Shown: positions 25,569 through 34,385, counted from the first letter of the stretch. The stretch: DNA of 64,000 bases from Mesoflavibacter profundi (GCF_014764305.1 NZ_CP061703.1:1-64000), one strand, 5' to 3'. The notes: generated by a model from the letters alone, not told the origin. Translations and numbers: made by a program.

Positions 25569-26026
25569 GTCTTTTAAAAAAAATAGTCTTTTTTCTGTTT
25601 ATTAACTTTGGAAGTTTAGGTCTTGGCAGTTGGTTAATGAATAATGGACCAAGATCAGACTGGTATAACAACTTAAATCAAGCTCCATGGACGCCAGCAG
25701 GTTGGGTTTTTGGTGTAGCTTGGTCGTTTATTATGATATGTTTTTCGGTTTATATGGCTTATTTATTTAGTCAATTAACGTCTGAAAAAGTAAAAATAGC
25801 CTTTAGCATTCAAGTGTTTTTAAACATTATTTGGAATTTCATTTTCTTCAACCAACATTTAATTTTACTTGGATTAATTACTATAATACTTCTAACCATT
25901 GTTGTGTTTTATATCTTCTTCAGCTTTAGAAAAATAATGAAAACCAAAAGTTTACTACTCTTACCATATATGATTTGGCTGTTAATCGCAACGTCTTTAA
26001 ACGCCTACATTCTTTTTAACAATTAA
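25565..26026 (+). CDS. TspO/MBR family membrane protein
   Basis: This 153-residue protein has five predicted transmembrane helices and the TspO signature PWTPAGWVFGVAW (about residues 40-52) and IWNFIFF (about 97). Bacterial TspO proteins bind porphyrins and can promote light-dependent breakdown of protoporphyrin IX, and they respond to light and oxygen in some bacteria. This fits protection against photosensitising porphyrins. Its ATG overlaps the preceding stop. Confidence 0.9.
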   Translation: MSLLKKIVFFLFINFGSLGLGSWLMNNGPRSDWYNNLNQAPWTPAGWVFGVAWSFIMICFSVYMAYLFSQLTSEKVKIAFSIQVFLNIIWNFIFFNQHLILLGLITIILLTIVVFYIFFSFRKIMKTKSLLLLPYMIWLLIATSLNAYILFNN

Positions 26027-26034
26027 AAGATTTC

Positions 26035-26046
26035 GCTTTCGCGGAA
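26035..26046. repeat. GCTTTCGCGGAA repeat, intergenic copy
   Basis: One of three identical 12-mers in the window; the others lie inside dapF (6368-6379, minus strand) and inside the third photolyase gene (21246-21257). This one is in the 30-bp gap between tspO and the SRPBCC gene. Confidence 0.6.
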
Positions 26047-26056
26047 AACAATACAT

Positions 26057-26518
26057 ATGAAAATTTACAGATTACATCAAAAACAAAATTTACCAATCAC
26101 AAAACAAGAAGCTTGGGATTTTTTGTCAGATCCAAAAAACTTAAAAGTCATCACTCCAGATTATATGGGATTTCATATACTTTCTGGAGCAGATAGACCA
26201 ATGTTTGCCGGTCAAATCATTCAATATATTGTCACACCAGTTTTAGGAATTAAAACAAAATGGGTAACGGAAATTACTCATGTTATTGATGGCGAATATT
26301 TTGTAGACGAACAACGTTTTGGTCCATATTCACTGTGGCATCACAAGCATTTTATTAAAGAAATTGATGGCGGCGTAGAAATGGAAGACATTATCGATTA
26401 TAAAGTCCCAATGGGCTTTTTAGGACAATTAGTCCATCCTGTTTTAGTTAAACCAAAACTGAAAGAAATCTTTGATTATCGTACCAAAAAACTAGAAGAA
26501 CTATTTGGTAAATTTTAA
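26057..26518 (+). CDS. SRPBCC family protein
   Basis: The 153-residue protein has the SRPBCC/START-like lipid-binding fold: an N-terminal strand KIYRLHQKQNLPITKQEAW, a hydrophobic-pocket region and a long C-terminal helix (VKPKLKEIFDYRTKKLEELF). It lies 30 bp after tspO and before a photolyase gene. Similar proteins are found near light-regulated photolyase clusters in other bacteria. The ligand (lipid, carotenoid or quinone) is unknown. Confidence 0.85.
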   Translation: MKIYRLHQKQNLPITKQEAWDFLSDPKNLKVITPDYMGFHILSGADRPMFAGQIIQYIVTPVLGIKTKWVTEITHVIDGEYFVDEQRFGPYSLWHHKHFIKEIDGGVEMEDIIDYKVPMGFLGQLVHPVLVKPKLKEIFDYRTKKLEELFGKF

Positions 26519-26598
26519 TCAGATAGACAAAAAACATTAACTTTAAATACTTACAACTCTAGACACTTAAAACTTTTAAATACTTCAACAACTAATAA

Positions 26599-27903
26599 AT
26601 GAAACAACCTTTAAATATATTCTGGTTTAGACGCGACCTTAGATTAGACGATAACGTAGGCTTTTACAATGCTTTAAAAGCAGATAAACCTGTGTTACCT
26701 ATCTTTATTTTTGATAAAGAAATTTTAAACGAATTACCAGAAGATGACGCAAGAGTGACTTTCATTTTTAATACATTGCAAAGCATGCGTAAAACGCTTC
26801 AAGATGAACGTGACAGTAGCATTGCTATGTTTTATAGTTCGCCAAAAGACGTCTTTAAACAGTTAGTAGAAGATTATGAAATAGATACCGTTTATACCAA
26901 TCACGATTATGAGCCTTACGCCAAAACTCGTGATAACGAAATTGAAAACTTTTTAGCAGAAAAAGATATCAATTTTAAAACCTTTAAAGACCAAGTTATC
27001 TTTGAAAAAGACGAAGTTGTTAAGCAAGATGGCGATCCATACGTGGTTTACACACCATACATGCGTACTTGGAAAGAAAAGTTTAAAAACCACGACCTCA
27101 ACATCTATTACACTAACGAATATTTAGACAATTTGGTAAAAAATACAAGATTGCCAAATGTAACGCTTTCTGACATGGGATTTAAAACGTCTTCACAAAA
27201 AATTGCAGATTACAAAGTAACACCAACGTTAATCCAAGAATACGAAGACAAACGAAATTTCCCTGCCAAAGACGCGACTTCAAAACTTGGTCCGCATTTA
27301 CGATTTGGTACCGTTAGCGTACGTAAAATGGTGAAAAAAGCAATTGCAGAAAAAAACGAAATCTTTTGGCAAGAGCTAATTTGGCGCGAGTTTTTTATGC
27401 AAATTTTATGGCATTACCCAAAAACACAAACCAATGCGTTTAAGTCTAAATACGACAATATTAAATGGCGAAATAACAAAGAAGAATTTGAAGCTTGGAA
27501 ATCTGGAAACACTGGTTATCCTTTGGTAGACGCTGGCATGCGAGAGCTTAACGAAACTGGTTTTATGCACAATCGTGTACGCATGTTAGTTGGTAGTTTT
27601 TTATGCAAACATTTATTAATAGATTGGCGTTGGGGCGAAGCTTATTTTGCCGAAAAATTACACGATTACGAAATGGCAAGCAACGTTGGTAACTGGCAAT
27701 GGGTTGCAGGATCTGGTGTAGATGCAGCACCATACTTTAGAATTTTTAATCCAACCACACAAATTGATAAGTTTGATAAAGAACACAAATACATTAAAAA
27801 ATGGGTTCCAGAATATCAAAAGTTAACTTATACTAAACCAATTGTAGACCATAAAGCTGCAAGAGAACGCTGCTTAAAGGTTTACAAAGAAGCAGTATCT
27901 TAA
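26599..27903 (+). CDS. phr: Class I-type deoxyribodipyrimidine photolyase
   Basis: A 434-residue photolyase, probably the main cyclobutane-pyrimidine-dimer repair enzyme. Signatures are IFWFRRDLRLDDN (residue 7 on), TSKLGPHLRFGTVS (about 230), QELIWREFFMQILWHYP (about 256), and the FAD-binding and active-site stretch HNRVRMLVGSF and ASNVGNWQWVAGSG (about 365-378). It uses FAD and probably MTHF. It is 80 bp after the SRPBCC gene with no clear promoter between, so I include it in operon B. The end is a shared terminator. Confidence 0.94.
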   Translation: MKQPLNIFWFRRDLRLDDNVGFYNALKADKPVLPIFIFDKEILNELPEDDARVTFIFNTLQSMRKTLQDERDSSIAMFYSSPKDVFKQLVEDYEIDTVYTNHDYEPYAKTRDNEIENFLAEKDINFKTFKDQVIFEKDEVVKQDGDPYVVYTPYMRTWKEKFKNHDLNIYYTNEYLDNLVKNTRLPNVTLSDMGFKTSSQKIADYKVTPTLIQEYEDKRNFPAKDATSKLGPHLRFGTVSVRKMVKKAIAEKNEIFWQELIWREFFMQILWHYPKTQTNAFKSKYDNIKWRNNKEEFEAWKSGNTGYPLVDAGMRELNETGFMHNRVRMLVGSFLCKHLLIDWRWGEAYFAEKLHDYEMASNVGNWQWVAGSGVDAAPYFRIFNPTTQIDKFDKEHKYIKKWVPEYQKLTYTKPIVDHKAARERCLKVYKEAVS

Positions 27904-27920
27904 AAAAAAGTATTTAATAA

Positions 27921-27951
27921 AAAAGCATCTAATTTAAATTTAGATGCTTTT
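27921..27951 (+). terminator. Bidirectional terminator between photolyase and murA
   Basis: AAAAGCATCTA pairs with TAGATGCTTTT around ATTTAAATT. A and T tracts on both sides suit the convergent genes on either side. Confidence 0.88.
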
Positions 27952-27975
27952 TATTTTTTCAGGAATCAATTAAAA

Positions 27976-29292
27976 TTAATTGCCTTCTAAACGTTCAATT
28001 TTTGCTCCAATAGCTTTAAGACGTTCTACTATTTTTTGATAACCTCTATCGATTTGCTCTATATTATGAATTGTACTTGTCCCTTTTGCAGAAAGTGCAG
28101 CAATTAACAAACTAATTCCTGCTCTAATATCTGGAGACACCATGGTTGTTGCTTTTAAGGTTGATTTAAAATCATGACCAATTACCGTAGCACGATGCGG
28201 ATCACAAAGTATAATTTTTGCGCCCATATCTATTAATTTATCCACGAAGAATAAACGACTTTCAAACATTTTTTGGTGTACTAGTACTTCTCCTCTAGCC
28301 TGTGTTGCTACAACCAAAACAATACTTAATAAATCTGGAGTAAAACCAGGCCAAGGTGCATCTGCTATGGTTAGAATAGAACCATCTATGTAGTTTTGTA
28401 TTTCGTAACCATCTGTATGTGCTGGAATATGTATATCATCACCTTGTTTTTCAACAGTAATTCCTAGTTTTCTAAAGACGTTTGGTATTTGTCCCAAATC
28501 ATCCCAACTTACATTTTTAATTGTAAGTTCAGACTTTGTCATTGCTGCCAAACCAATCCAACTACCAATTTCGATCATATCTGGTAACATGGTATGCTCT
28601 GTTCCGCCAAGACTATCAACACCTTCAATAGTTAATAAATTAGAACCAACGCCAGAGATTTTTGCGCCCATTCTGTTAAGCATTTTGCATAATTGCTGTA
28701 AATAAGGCTCGCAAGCTGCGTTGTATATTGTTGTAGTTCCTTGTGCTAATACAGCAGCCATCACAATGTTTGCTGTACCAGTTACAGATGCTTCGTCTAA
28801 AAGCATATCGGTTCCTACTAATTTATCTGCTTCTACACCGTAAAAATAATCTTCACGGTTGTATCTAAATTTAGCGCCAAGATTTATAAATCCTTCAAAA
28901 TGGGTATCTAAACGACGACGACCAATTTTATCGCCACCTGGTTTTGGGATATATCCTTTACCAAAACGTGCTAATAATGGTCCAACAATCATTATTGAAC
29001 CACGTAAACCACGACCTTCTTCTTTAAATGCTGCAGATTCTAAATAATTTAAATCTACTTGATCGGCTTGAAAACTGTAAGTGCCTTCAGAAAGTTTTTC
29101 TACTTTAACACCTAAATTTCCTAATAACGTAATTAGTTTGTTTACGTCAATTATATCTGGAATGTTATTTATGGTGACTTTTTCTGGAGTTAAAAGTACT
29201 GCGCATAAAATTTGTAATGCTTCGTTTTTTGCTCCTTGAGGCTGAATGCTTCCTTTTAATTGGTGTCCACCTTCAATTTTAAATGTTCCCAT
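27976..29292 (-). CDS. murA: UDP-N-acetylglucosamine 1-carboxyvinyltransferase
   Basis: MurA transfers enolpyruvate from PEP to UDP-GlcNAc, the first committed step of peptidoglycan synthesis. The 438-residue length and the inside-out alpha/beta barrel motifs are normal. The active-site loop reads PGGDKIGRRR: D121 replaces the Cys (C115 in E. coli) that fosfomycin alkylates. An Asp there is known in Mycobacterium and other natural variants and keeps activity while giving fosfomycin insensitivity. It is downstream of DUF4290 on the same strand with 8 bp between. Confidence 0.96.
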   Translation of the reverse strand: MGTFKIEGGHQLKGSIQPQGAKNEALQILCAVLLTPEKVTINNIPDIIDVNKLITLLGNLGVKVEKLSEGTYSFQADQVDLNYLESAAFKEEGRGLRGSIMIVGPLLARFGKGYIPKPGGDKIGRRRLDTHFEGFINLGAKFRYNREDYFYGVEADKLVGTDMLLDEASVTGTANIVMAAVLAQGTTTIYNAACEPYLQQLCKMLNRMGAKISGVGSNLLTIEGVDSLGGTEHTMLPDMIEIGSWIGLAAMTKSELTIKNVSWDDLGQIPNVFRKLGITVEKQGDDIHIPAHTDGYEIQNYIDGSILTIADAPWPGFTPDLLSIVLVVATQARGEVLVHQKMFESRLFFVDKLIDMGAKIILCDPHRATVIGHDFKSTLKATTMVSPDIRAGISLLIAALSAKGTSTIHNIEQIDRGYQKIVERLKAIGAKIERLEGN

Positions 29293-29300
29293 AAATGTGT

Positions 29301-29942
29301 TTAGTATCTTTTTCGGTTACGGTTATTCTTTTTGTGTCCTTTTTTGTTGTTGGAATATTTTTTTCCGCTAGAAGCTTTCATAAGACTGTTGGCGTCTGTT
29401 AAATCTTCTTCAGAGTTTTTGATATTAATTTTTCCGTTAGATAATTCAAATAAATGATCAAAAATTACTTGATCTTCTACTGTGTCTTTATTCCAATTTA
29501 AGAAGCATTTTTTCATGTGATTAGCAATTGTATAAACTAATGCTTCTTTCATTTCTCCTTCTTCCCAAGTGTTTGCAACATCTATCATTGTTTTGATGTT
29601 ATTACCATAAAAACGGTACTTAGGAAAATTTTGAGGATATCTTAATGGTACAGGTCGACCTGACAATTCTTCTTTAGATGGTTTGTCAAATGGTGAATCT
29701 GCATCTAATTCAAAATTAGACATGATAAAAAGTTGATCCCAAAGTTTATGCTGAAAATCTGGAACATCACGCAAATGCGGTTGCAAATTACCCATTACAG
29801 CTATAATTGCTTTGGCTAATTTATTGCGTTCTTCTTTTGTTTCTCTTGATTTTGCGTAGTTAATCATTTTTTGAATATGTCTACCATATTCTGGAATAAT
29901 TAAATGTTCACGCTCTGTGTTATACTCTAAATTATCTATCAA
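29301..29942 (-). CDS. DUF4290 domain protein
   Basis: The 213-residue cytoplasmic protein matches the Bacteroidota-specific DUF4290 family: YNTEREHLIIPEYGRHIQKM at the N terminus, LRDVPDFQHKLWDQLFIMS in the middle, and RYPQNFPKYRFYGNNIKTMI. The tail is Lys, Asn and Arg rich (KKGHKKNNRNRKRY), suggesting nucleic-acid or ribosome contact. Neighbours are murA downstream and a DUF493 gene upstream. Function is unknown. Confidence 0.88.
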   Translation of the reverse strand: MIDNLEYNTEREHLIIPEYGRHIQKMINYAKSRETKEERNKLAKAIIAVMGNLQPHLRDVPDFQHKLWDQLFIMSNFELDADSPFDKPSKEELSGRPVPLRYPQNFPKYRFYGNNIKTMIDVANTWEEGEMKEALVYTIANHMKKCFLNWNKDTVEDQVIFDHLFELSNGKINIKNSEEDLTDANSLMKASSGKKYSNNKKGHKKNNRNRKRY

Positions 29943-30014
29943 AATTAAAAAGGAATAGTATTTTAAATCTTATGCATTGAAGTTTCTAATGCAACCGCAA
30001 AATACAAAAAAAAA

Positions 30015-30308
30015 CTAAAGACTAATCACTCCTTCAATTTTTTCTCCGACCTCTTTATATTTTTCTATAACGTGGTCTGGATTTTTCATTTTTACACTAA
30101 TAGATACACTAGTGTATTTACCGTTACTAGACTCTTTAGTATTAATTACTGCTCCCATATTATCAAAAATAACTTCAACATGTTCTATCTTAGTTTTTTC
30201 TGTCTGAACAATAAATTTATATAAATACTCTGTTGGCCACAATGCTGTATCTTGCAATTGGCTTTTTAACTTTGCGTAAAATTCGTCTTTATTTGGTGTA
30301 TTATTCAT
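30015..30308 (-). CDS. DUF493 family protein
   Basis: The 97-residue protein has the ferredoxin-like DUF493 (YbeD-like) fold: FYAKLKSQLQDTALWPTEYLYKFIV, SSNGKYTSVSISVKM and HVIEKYKEVGEKIEGVI. YbeD-type proteins have an ACT-like allosteric fold; the function here is unknown. It is divergent from the AAA_28-type gene. A perfect minus-strand -7 box TATATTTG lies at 30326-30333, 17 bp before the start. Confidence 0.85.
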   Translation of the reverse strand: MNNTPNKDEFYAKLKSQLQDTALWPTEYLYKFIVQTEKTKIEHVEVIFDNMGAVINTKESSNGKYTSVSISVKMKNPDHVIEKYKEVGEKIEGVISL

Positions 30309-30397
30309 AGTATAAATATAAGTCGCAAATATACCATTTTGTTTACATTTTTTTTTAAAGAATTTAATTCCGATTTTTACACCTAAATACTTTTACA

Positions 30398-30940
30398 TTG
30401 ATTACAAAAAAAATAGTCATTACTGGTGGACCAGGAACTGGTAAATCTTCTATTATTAACGAGCTTAAAAAACGTGGTTATGCTTGTTATGAAGAAATCT
30501 CGAGACAAGTCATTTTAGATGCTAGAAAAGATGGCATTGAACAACTTTTTTTAACTAAACCTTTATTATTTAGCGAATTACTTTTAAAAGGTAGAGAACA
30601 ACAATATGTTAATGCTGCTAATAGTGATAATGAATTTGTGTTTTTAGATAGAGGTATTCCAGATGTTGTGGCTTACATGGATTATGCTAGCGAAGAGTAT
30701 CCGGAAAACTTTATCACTTCTTGCCAAAATAACACGTACGATTATGTTTTTATTCTTGCTCCTTGGCAAGAAATTTTTAGAAGTGATAACGAACGTTATG
30801 AAAATTTTGAACAAGCAAAAAAAATTCATCATAGCTTATTAGATACTTATAAAAAATACGACTATCACTTACAAGATGTTCCTTTTGGAAGCATTGAAGA
30901 AAGAGCCAATCATATACTAAATGTTGTAAAAGCTTTGTAA
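30398..30940 (+). CDS. P-loop ATPase/kinase, AAA_28 type
   Basis: This 180-residue protein starts at a TTG (no nearby ATG in frame). The Walker A motif GGPGTGKSS lies at residues 9-17. FLDRGIPDVVAYMDY at about residues 82-96 is the second family motif, and LAPWQEIFRSDNERY at about 120 is the conserved lid region. This is the AAA_28 family, with relatives to nucleoside and NadR-like kinases. The reaction is not known. Its stop overlaps recQ's ATG by 1 nt. Confidence 0.82.
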   Translation: MITKKIVITGGPGTGKSSIINELKKRGYACYEEISRQVILDARKDGIEQLFLTKPLLFSELLLKGREQQYVNAANSDNEFVFLDRGIPDVVAYMDYASEEYPENFITSCQNNTYDYVFILAPWQEIFRSDNERYENFEQAKKIHHSLLDTYKKYDYHLQDVPFGSIEERANHILNVVKAL

Positions 30941-32844
30941 TGCAACATCCAATAAACATATTAGAGCGTTATTGGAAATTTTCATCGTTTAGACCTTTAC
31001 AAGAAGATATAATAAACGCTGTTTTAAATGGCGAAGATACATTTGCTTTATTACCAACTGGTGGCGGAAAAAGTATTTGTTTTCAAGTTCCTGCTTTAGC
31101 TAAAGATGGTATTTGCATAGTAATTTCGCCTTTAGTTGCTTTAATGAAAGATCAAGTTAGAGCCTTACAAAACAAAGGTATTAAAGCACTTGCTTTAACT
31201 AGTGGAATTAATACCAAAGATCTAGATACTATTTTAGACAACTGTATTTATGGCAACTACAAGTTTTTATACTTATCACCAGAACGATTACAACAAGAGC
31301 TTGTACAAGATAGAATTAGGCAAATGAATGTTAATCTTATTGCTGTAGATGAAGCACATTGCATAAGCCAATGGGGAAACGATTTTAGACCAGCCTATAA
31401 AAACATAAATATATTAAGGCAGTTACAACCTACTGTTAATGTTATTGCATTAACAGCAAGCGCAACACCAAAAGTAAAAGAGGATATTGTTAAGGAGTTA
31501 GACTTTATTAGTCCTAAAATTTTCGAGCAGTCTTTTTACAGACCTAATATTGCATATATGGTTTTTGAAGAAGAAGACAAGCACTTTAGATTAAAGGCTA
31601 TTTTAAATAAAAATAAACAATCTTCTATAATATATGTAAGAAATAGAAAAGCAACTATAGAGATTTGTCAGTTTTTAGAACAAGAAAACATTAGTTGCAC
31701 CTATTATCATGGTGGATTAAATAACACAGAAAAAGATTTACATCTAACCCAATGGATTAATAATCAAAAACAAGTAATGGTTGCAACCAATGCATTTGGT
31801 ATGGGAATTGATAAACCAGATGTAAAAACCGTTATTCACTTAAATCTGCCGGATAGCATAGAAAATTATTTTCAAGAAGCTGGTCGTGCAGGGAGAGATA
31901 GCAATAAAGCCTATGCAGTAATATTAAAAAATAAAAATGATAAAGCTATTCTTGAAAAGCAATTTATTTCAATTTTACCAACAGTAGATGTTGTTAAAAC
32001 CATTTACAGGAAGTTGAGTAACTATTTTCAAATTTCTTATGGAGAAGGCAGTTTTCAAACATTTCAATTTAACTTTAATCATTTTTGTTCTGTATATAAA
32101 TTTAATGCTTTAGTTGCTTATAATGCATTGCAAATATTAGATAGAACAAGTATAATTACGCTTACTAAACAATTTAATAATCAAACAGAAGTTCAATTTA
32201 TATTACCAAATCAAGCGTTATTTAATTATTTAGAAAAACATAAAACCTTAGCAATTGTTGTTAAGTCTATTTTAAGGACTTATGGTGGTATTTTTGATCA
32301 TGTAACAAAAATAAATACATCTATTATAGCTAATAAAGCCAATGTTAGCCTACAACAGATATATGCTATATTAAATCAATTAGAACAAGATCATGTAATA
32401 ACCCTAAATGTTATAAAAACAGATGCGCAAATCACGTTTATAGAACCAAGAGAAGATGATAAAACTATAAACAGAATTTCTAAAACAATTAAACAACAAC
32501 ATTTACTAAAAGTAAATCAAGTTAAAGCTGTCCTTAATTATGTAGACAATAATAACGTTTGTAAAAGCAAACAACTGTTAGATTATTTTGGAGAAAAAAA
32601 TCTTAAAGATTGTGGAATATGTTCTGTATGCATAAAGTCCAAAAACAAAACAACTACCTTAGATCAAAAACAGTTAAAAACCCAAATTATTTCACTATTA
32701 GAACATAGTGCAAAAGGAAGCCGAGAATTATTCGAATTAATTAAAACAGACGAAAACTCTATTAACAATTGCCTAAAAGAGCTTTTAGAACAAGAAATAA
32801 TCACTATAACAAATACCAACACATATAAATTAAAACATTTATAA
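30940..32844 (+). CDS. recQ: RecQ-family ATP-dependent DNA helicase
   Basis: This 3'-5' helicase acts in recombination and repair. Motif I is GGGKSICFQ (about residue 40), motif II DEAHCISQWGNDFRP (about 139), and AGRAGRDSN (about 315) is motif VI. The RecQ-C zinc cluster is near residue 550 (CKSKQLLDYF and CGICSVC). At 634 residues it lacks a long HRDC tail, as for many flavobacterial paralogues. It follows the ATPase gene by TAATG-type overlap and is 1 bp before fmt. Confidence 0.93.
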   Translation: MQHPINILERYWKFSSFRPLQEDIINAVLNGEDTFALLPTGGGKSICFQVPALAKDGICIVISPLVALMKDQVRALQNKGIKALALTSGINTKDLDTILDNCIYGNYKFLYLSPERLQQELVQDRIRQMNVNLIAVDEAHCISQWGNDFRPAYKNINILRQLQPTVNVIALTASATPKVKEDIVKELDFISPKIFEQSFYRPNIAYMVFEEEDKHFRLKAILNKNKQSSIIYVRNRKATIEICQFLEQENISCTYYHGGLNNTEKDLHLTQWINNQKQVMVATNAFGMGIDKPDVKTVIHLNLPDSIENYFQEAGRAGRDSNKAYAVILKNKNDKAILEKQFISILPTVDVVKTIYRKLSNYFQISYGEGSFQTFQFNFNHFCSVYKFNALVAYNALQILDRTSIITLTKQFNNQTEVQFILPNQALFNYLEKHKTLAIVVKSILRTYGGIFDHVTKINTSIIANKANVSLQQIYAILNQLEQDHVITLNVIKTDAQITFIEPREDDKTINRISKTIKQQHLLKVNQVKAVLNYVDNNNVCKSKQLLDYFGEKNLKDCGICSVCIKSKNKTTTLDQKQLKTQIISLLEHSAKGSRELFELIKTDENSINNCLKELLEQEIITITNTNTYKLKHL

Positions 32845-32845
32845 A

Positions 32846-33793
32846 ATGAAAGACTTAAAAATCGTATTTATGGGTACACCAGATTTTGCTGTTGCAACCC
32901 TAAAACAAATAATAGAAAACAAATTTAATGTAGTTGGCGTTATTACTGCTCCAGATAAACCTGCGGGAAGAGGAAGAAAACTTAATGAAAGTGCAGTAAA
33001 AAAATATGCAAAAGAACAAGGATTACATATATTACAACCAACTAACTTAAAAGATCAATCGTTTTTAGAAGAACTTAAATCCCTAAATGCCAACTTACAA
33101 ATAATAGTTGCATTTAGAATGCTACCTAAAGTAGTATGGGATATGCCTAAATACGGTACATTTAATCTACATGCGTCTTTATTACCAAACTATCGTGGAG
33201 CAGCACCAATAAATTGGGCTATAATTAATGGTGAAACTACAACAGGTGTATCTACGTTTTTTATAGATGAAAAAATAGACACAGGAGAAATGATTTTACA
33301 AAAAGAAGTAGAAATTAATCCTAAAGAAAACGCAGGAAGTTTACATGACAAATTAATGCTTATTGGTAGCGACCTTGTAATAGATACCATAAAACTTATA
33401 CAAGAAGGACAAGTAAAAACAATACCTCAACCAGAAGATGCTACAATTAAAACAGCTTATAAATTAAATAGAGATAACTGTAAAATAGATTGGAACAAAA
33501 ACATCGATCAAATTTACAATCAAATTAGAGGATTAAGTCCATATCCAGCAGCTTGGTCTATTTTAGAAAACGGAGATCAAAAATTAGACGTTAAAATCTA
33601 TCAAACAGAAAAAGAAATTGAAAATCATAATTTAACAATTGGAAGCATTATTTTTGACAAATCCTCAATTAAAGTAGCTGTAAATAAAGGATTTATAAAT
33701 ATAATTGAAATTAAGCTACCAGGTAAACGATTAATGGATGTAAAATCTTTATTAAATGGATTTACATTAGAAGAAAATGCAAAAATGCTGTAA
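32846..33793 (+). CDS. fmt: Methionyl-tRNA formyltransferase
   Basis: Fmt adds a formyl group to Met-tRNAfMet with 10-formyl-THF. Motifs are KIVFMGTPDFAV at residues 4-15, LHASLLPNYRGAAPINWAI at about 108 and a C-terminal OB-fold-like domain with LSPYPAAW at about 231. The 315-residue length is normal. It is co-transcribed with recQ. Confidence 0.96.
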   Translation: MKDLKIVFMGTPDFAVATLKQIIENKFNVVGVITAPDKPAGRGRKLNESAVKKYAKEQGLHILQPTNLKDQSFLEELKSLNANLQIIVAFRMLPKVVWDMPKYGTFNLHASLLPNYRGAAPINWAIINGETTTGVSTFFIDEKIDTGEMILQKEVEINPKENAGSLHDKLMLIGSDLVIDTIKLIQEGQVKTIPQPEDATIKTAYKLNRDNCKIDWNKNIDQIYNQIRGLSPYPAAWSILENGDQKLDVKIYQTEKEIENHNLTIGSIIFDKSSIKVAVNKGFINIIEIKLPGKRLMDVKSLLNGFTLEENAKML

Positions 33794-33842
33794 AGCCTTA
33801 TTATTATTGATTTTACACTAAATCACAAAAAAACAAGCTTCT

Positions 33843-33873
33843 TTATTAACAAAACACGCAACTTATTAACAAA
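33843..33873 (+). repeat. Direct repeat upstream of the HU promoter
   Basis: TTATTAACAAA occurs at 33843-33853 and 33863-33873, an exact 20-bp period, 25 bp upstream of the -33 TTG. It could be a two-turn protein-binding site. Confidence 0.55.
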
Positions 33874-33897
33874 TATGGGTATTTCCCTTGCTATTAC

Positions 33898-33927
33898 TTG
33901 CATAGTAGCATAATCCGTATAAATTTG
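33898..33927 (+). promoter_or_regulatory. HU gene promoter
   Basis: TTG at 33898-33900 and TAAATTTG at 33920-33927 have the classic 19-bp spacing of Bacteroidota vegetative promoters. The start codon is at 33989, so the leader is about 55 nt. Confidence 0.75.
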
Positions 33928-33988
33928 TAGAGGATTTAACAAAAAATATGTTTAATCAACCTATTTATTAATAATTAAAATTAAAATT

Positions 33989-34261
33989 ATGAACAAAACA
34001 GATTTAATCGACGCTATGGCGGAACACGCAGGTATTACTAAAGCAGCAGCTAAAAAAGCTTTAGAGTGTGCATTAATCGAAATTGAAGGAGCTTTACAAA
34101 AAGGAAATAGAGTTTCTTTAGTTGGTTTTGGATCTTGGTCAGTTACTAGAAGAGCTGCAAGAGAAGGAAGAAACCCTCAAACTGGTAAGACTATCAAAAT
34201 CAAAGCTAAAAACGTTGTAAAGTTTAAAGCAGGTTCTGATTTAGCAAATGCTGTAAACTAG
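33989..34261 (+). CDS. HU family DNA-binding protein
   Basis: A 90-residue nucleoid-associated HU/IHF-like protein. The sequence has MNKTDLIDAMAEHAGITKAAAKKAL, the GFGSWSVTRRAAREGRNPQTGK arm at about residues 46-67, and KIKAKNVVKFKAG at the end. It bends and coats DNA. It is transcribed alone from a consensus promoter and ends at a strong terminator. Confidence 0.96.
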   Translation: MNKTDLIDAMAEHAGITKAAAKKALECALIEIEGALQKGNRVSLVGFGSWSVTRRAAREGRNPQTGKTIKIKAKNVVKFKAGSDLANAVN

Positions 34262-34282
34262 TCATTTGTTTAAAATAAACAC

Positions 34283-34313
34283 AAAAAAGCCTTCTTTTTA
34301 AGAAGGCTTTTTT
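34283..34313 (+). terminator. Terminator after the HU gene
   Basis: A long perfect stem, AAAAAAGCCTTCTT with AAGAAGGCTTTTTT, and a 3-nt loop, followed by T residues. Confidence 0.92.
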
Positions 34314-34385
34314 AGTATAAAACCTTTATAATATTGTTTTTTATTTAAAATAATATTACATTTATTAAAACAATCCTTTTAAAAT

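Noticed and set aside
18016-27903. Photolyase genes as recent duplications
   Set aside because: The four proteins belong to different clades by their motifs, so they are old paralogues rather than recent copies.
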